A stretch of 7,632 bases of DNA from Collinsella aerofaciens. GTDB taxonomy: Bacteria > Actinomycetota > Coriobacteriia > Coriobacteriales > Coriobacteriaceae. The position numbers were made by a program, and so were the translations under genes. Below the pieces are notes generated by a model. It did not search any database, had not been told where the DNA came from, and was given only the letters and a program-made list of their open reading frames with translations. How positions within the stretch are numbered: the stretch's first letter is position 1; each line of letters begins with the position of its first letter. Where the stretch lies: contig JAJWXI010000084.1 in NCBI GenBank assembly GCA_021641225.1, forward strand, positions 1-7,632, read 5' to 3'. Of this stretch, positions 5,879 to 7,632 are shown one piece after another.

Positions 5879-6751
5879 CTACTGCTGCGCGCGGCGGGCG
5901 GCTCGGCGGGCCCTTGCTTCTTGGATCTCCTCGAGGTGGGCAATGATCTCTGAGGCGCTCTCCTCGATCGCCTTGCCGTCGGTACGCACTACAAAGCAAC
6001 CCAGGCGCTTCATGAGAGCACGAGCTTCCTCGAGCTCACTGCGCACGCTCTCGGGCTCGGCATAGGAACCGGCGACGGCGCGGGCGTAGTCATCGCCCAG
6101 GCGGCTATCGCGAATTTCGGAAATCACATCGACGGTCGAAATTAGGCCGAACAGGCGCATCGGATCGACCTCGTAAATCGACTTGGGCGGCTCCATGCCG
6201 TGTGCCAGCGGAACGTTGGCGACCTTGTAGCCCTGATAGGCCAGATACATCGACAAGGGCGTCTTAGATGTACGCGACACGCCCAGCAGCACGATATCGG
6301 CGCCCGACAGATCGTCGCAGCCGCGCCCGTCATCGTGCTCAACGAAATACTCCATGGCCTCGATACGATGGAAGTAGCGATCATCAGTCTTGTGGATCAC
6401 GCCGGCCACGCCCTTAGGCGAAACACCGATGAGCGAAGACAGCACGGCAAGCGTAGGTCCGATCAGATCGACCGAGCGAATATGCAGCATGCCCAAGTAG
6501 TCGAGCACGCGGGCACGAAGCGCCGGGTCGACGATGGTGTGGAACACGGCAATATCGCGATGGTCCGCATCCACACGCGGACCGACAAACGACTCCACCT
6601 GCTCCACCGAGGTCACCTTGGGAAGGCGCAAAACACGAAAAGCCCCTTCATCAAATTGCCCGGACGCCGCAAGCACCACCTCGCAAGCGGTATCTCCGAG
6701 CGAGTCGGAGATAACGATGACGGTGGGACGAGCGGTGACCGGGCAATCCAT
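5879..6751 (-). CDS. Bifunctional PPDK/PEP synthase regulatory protein (kinase and phosphorylase, DUF299 family)
   Basis: Proteins of this family (PDRP, PpsR, YqfL) switch off pyruvate phosphate dikinase or PEP synthase by ADP-dependent phosphorylation of a threonine near the catalytic histidine, and restore activity by phosphate-dependent dephosphorylation that releases pyrophosphate. The 290-residue product (family usually about 270-280) opens with TVIVISDSLGDTACEV. It has the family P-loop LLGVSRTSKTPLS (155-167), a conserved KTDDRYFHRIEAMEY (121-135) and KVANVPLAHGMEPPKSIYEV (176-195). The last residues form an Arg/Ala-rich tail, probably not part of the catalytic fold. The ATG at 6751 follows AAAAGGAG at 7-base spacing. 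The target is almost certainly the PPDK encoded next door, which has Thr476 in its KTSH motif; no PEP synthase is in the window. The 34-base gap after glyS suggests co-transcription. The nearby TTTTTT after the stop has no clear stem, so termination here is uncertain. Confidence 0.96.
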   Translation of the reverse strand: MDCPVTARPTVIVISDSLGDTACEVVLAASGQFDEGAFRVLRLPKVTSVEQVESFVGPRVDADHRDIAVFHTIVDPALRARVLDYLGMLHIRSVDLIGPTLAVLSSLIGVSPKGVAGVIHKTDDRYFHRIEAMEYFVEHDDGRGCDDLSGADIVLLGVSRTSKTPLSMYLAYQGYKVANVPLAHGMEPPKSIYEVDPMRLFGLISTVDVISEIRDSRLGDDYARAVAGSYAEPESVRSELEEARALMKRLGCFVVRTDGKAIEESASEIIAHLEEIQEARARRAARRAQQ

Positions 6752-6764
6752 GCGGGGCTCCTTT

Positions 6765-6778
6765 TGCGCTTACGCGCA
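6765..6778 (-). other. Short GNRA-loop hairpin between glyS and the regulator gene
   Basis: TGCGC-GTAA-GCGCA on the minus strand is a perfect five-pair stem with a GNRA-type loop, standing immediately before the AAAGGAG of the downstream gene and 7 bases after the glyS stop. With no T tract it is not a terminator. It could influence ribosome access or mark an RNA processing site, or be chance. Confidence 0.4.
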
Positions 6779-6785
6779 GGCTAGC

Positions 6786-7632
6786 TTACTTTTTGCGGGC
6801 AAGCTCACCGATGTTGGCGATGCCGGAGAAAACGGCCTCGAAGCGGTTGAGCAGCTTAAGGCGATTATCGCGGAGCTGCTCGTCCTTGTCCATGACCATG
6901 ACCTCGTCGAAGAAACGGTCAATGGGCGCGCGCAGGGCTGCCAGGGCGGCAAACGCGGCCGGGTAATCCTCGGCAGCGAGAGCGGCGTCGACGGCGGTCT
7001 GAGCGGCCTCGGAGGCGTCGGCAAGTGCAAGCTCGACCTCACCCATCAGGCTGCGGTCGTACTCCACGCCCAGCTCGGGCTTGGAGATGTGCGCGGCACG
7101 GGCATAGGCGGTAGCCAGGTTGTCGAAAGTTTCGGCGTCGTTCTTGCGGGCCTCGTCGAGGGCGGCGCAGCGAGCAAAGAAGACAGACGGGGCAATGATG
7201 TGAACCGCGGAGACGGCGGCAACGGTATCGGCGGGGATCTTCTCGTCGCGAGCCATGCTCACCAGACGACCATGGAAGAAATCGCGAACCTGCTGGGCGA
7301 CCTCGGCGGCGTCAAACGCAATGCCCTGCTCGGTATAGAGCTCAAGGGCAAAGTCGATGAGCGACGTGGGGTCGATCGGCAGACGATCACGCAGGATGTT
7401 GATGATGCCGATGGCGGCACGGCGCAGCGCGTAGGGGTCCGAAGAGCCGGTCGGGGGCTCGCCGATGGCAAAGATACCGGCGATGGTATCGAGCTTATCG
7501 GCGCAGGCCACGATGCAGCCAGCGGTGCCCTCGGGCAGCTCGTCGCCGGCAAAGCGGGGACGATAGTGATCGCGAATGGCGTGGGCGACCTCGTCGTTCT
7601 CCCCCATCGCGGTGGCGTAGTAACCGCCCATC
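6786..7632 (-). CDS. glyS: Glycyl-tRNA synthetase beta subunit, C-terminal part, cut by the window edge
   Basis: Together with the alpha subunit (glyQ, expected upstream, outside) this forms the bacterial alpha2-beta2 enzyme that charges tRNA-Gly; the beta chain contributes tRNA recognition. About 282 codons are visible of a chain usually near 690 residues, so the true start is beyond the window; the first visible Met is internal. Within the fragment, MGGYYATAMGE (1-11), the CADKLDTIAGIFAIG region (43-57) and PPTGSSDPYALRRAAIGI (59-76) are highly characteristic of GlyS. The last hundred residues, with APIDRFFDEVMVMDKDEQLR (235-254) and NRLKLLNRF (256-264), form the DALR-like anticodon-binding domain. 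The frame is intact and ends in TAA. The regulator gene follows 34 bases later; glyQ-glyS followed by a PPDK regulator is a recurring arrangement in Gram-positive bacteria. Confidence 0.97.
   Translation of the reverse strand, partial: MGGYYATAMGENDEVAHAIRDHYRPRFAGDELPEGTAGCIVACADKLDTIAGIFAIGEPPTGSSDPYALRRAAIGIINILRDRLPIDPTSLIDFALELYTEQGIAFDAAEVAQQVRDFFHGRLVSMARDEKIPADTVAAVSAVHIIAPSVFFARCAALDEARKNDAETFDNLATAYARAAHISKPELGVEYDRSLMGEVELALADASEAAQTAVDAALAAEDYPAAFAALAALRAPIDRFFDEVMVMDKDEQLRDNRLKLLNRFEAVFSGIANIGELARKK

Noticed and set aside
5778..5999. A 73-codon minus-strand frame over the end of the regulator gene and the control region
   Set aside because: It overlaps the regulator gene in another frame, has no convincing ribosome-binding site, and its translation looks like shadow sequence.
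1..7632. CRISPR array, insertion sequence, tRNA, defence or toxin-antitoxin system
   Set aside because: I saw no regularly spaced long repeats, terminal inverted repeats, transposase motifs, tRNA-like cloverleaf or defence-protein motifs. Every long coding stretch is a recognised housekeeping gene.

Overview
This window is ordinary chromosomal housekeeping DNA from a GC-rich bacterium, by eye clearly above 55% G+C. All seven genes read on the minus strand, so transcription runs from high to low coordinates. Pyruvate phosphate dikinase beside its regulatory protein, a two-subunit type glycyl-tRNA synthetase, and an RNase HII with a long N-terminal extension suggest a gut Actinomycetota of the Coriobacteriia (Collinsella-like). 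That placement is an inference from gene content and general protein appearance, not from a search.

In transcription order, the window opens inside glyS (7632-6786, C-terminal part of the glycyl-tRNA synthetase beta chain). A 34-base gap leads to a PPDK/PEP synthase regulatory protein gene (6751-5879), probably in the same operon. Next is the only long gene-free stretch (5878-5547, 332 bases). It is more AT-rich than its surroundings and dense in possible control elements: a 25-base dyad, an 18-base LacI-type palindrome, a duplicated GGTA...TGCTAAAAC element, three GGTAAA repeats at roughly helical spacing, and two candidate promoters. It precedes ppdK (5546-2796), which is followed by a terminator-like hairpin.

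A second block then begins: a promoter and a hairpin-bearing leader, rplS (2584-2243), a UUCG-loop terminator, rnhB (2149-1361), another terminator, yraN (1171-686), and comM (686 to the window edge, cut at its Walker A motif). yraN and comM overlap by one base in a TGATG junction. The order rplS-rnhB-yraN-comM is common in bacteria.

Functionally, ppdK interconverts pyruvate and phosphoenolpyruvate, and the neighbouring kinase/phosphorylase is expected to switch it by modifying the threonine two residues before the catalytic histidine. The other genes serve translation (glyS, rplS), genome maintenance (rnhB) and DNA uptake or recombination (comM, probably yraN).

I found no mobile element, CRISPR array, tRNA, rRNA, toxin-antitoxin pair or defence system, and no convincing new system. 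The most interesting material is the control region upstream of ppdK and the placement of a strong terminator immediately before rnhB.
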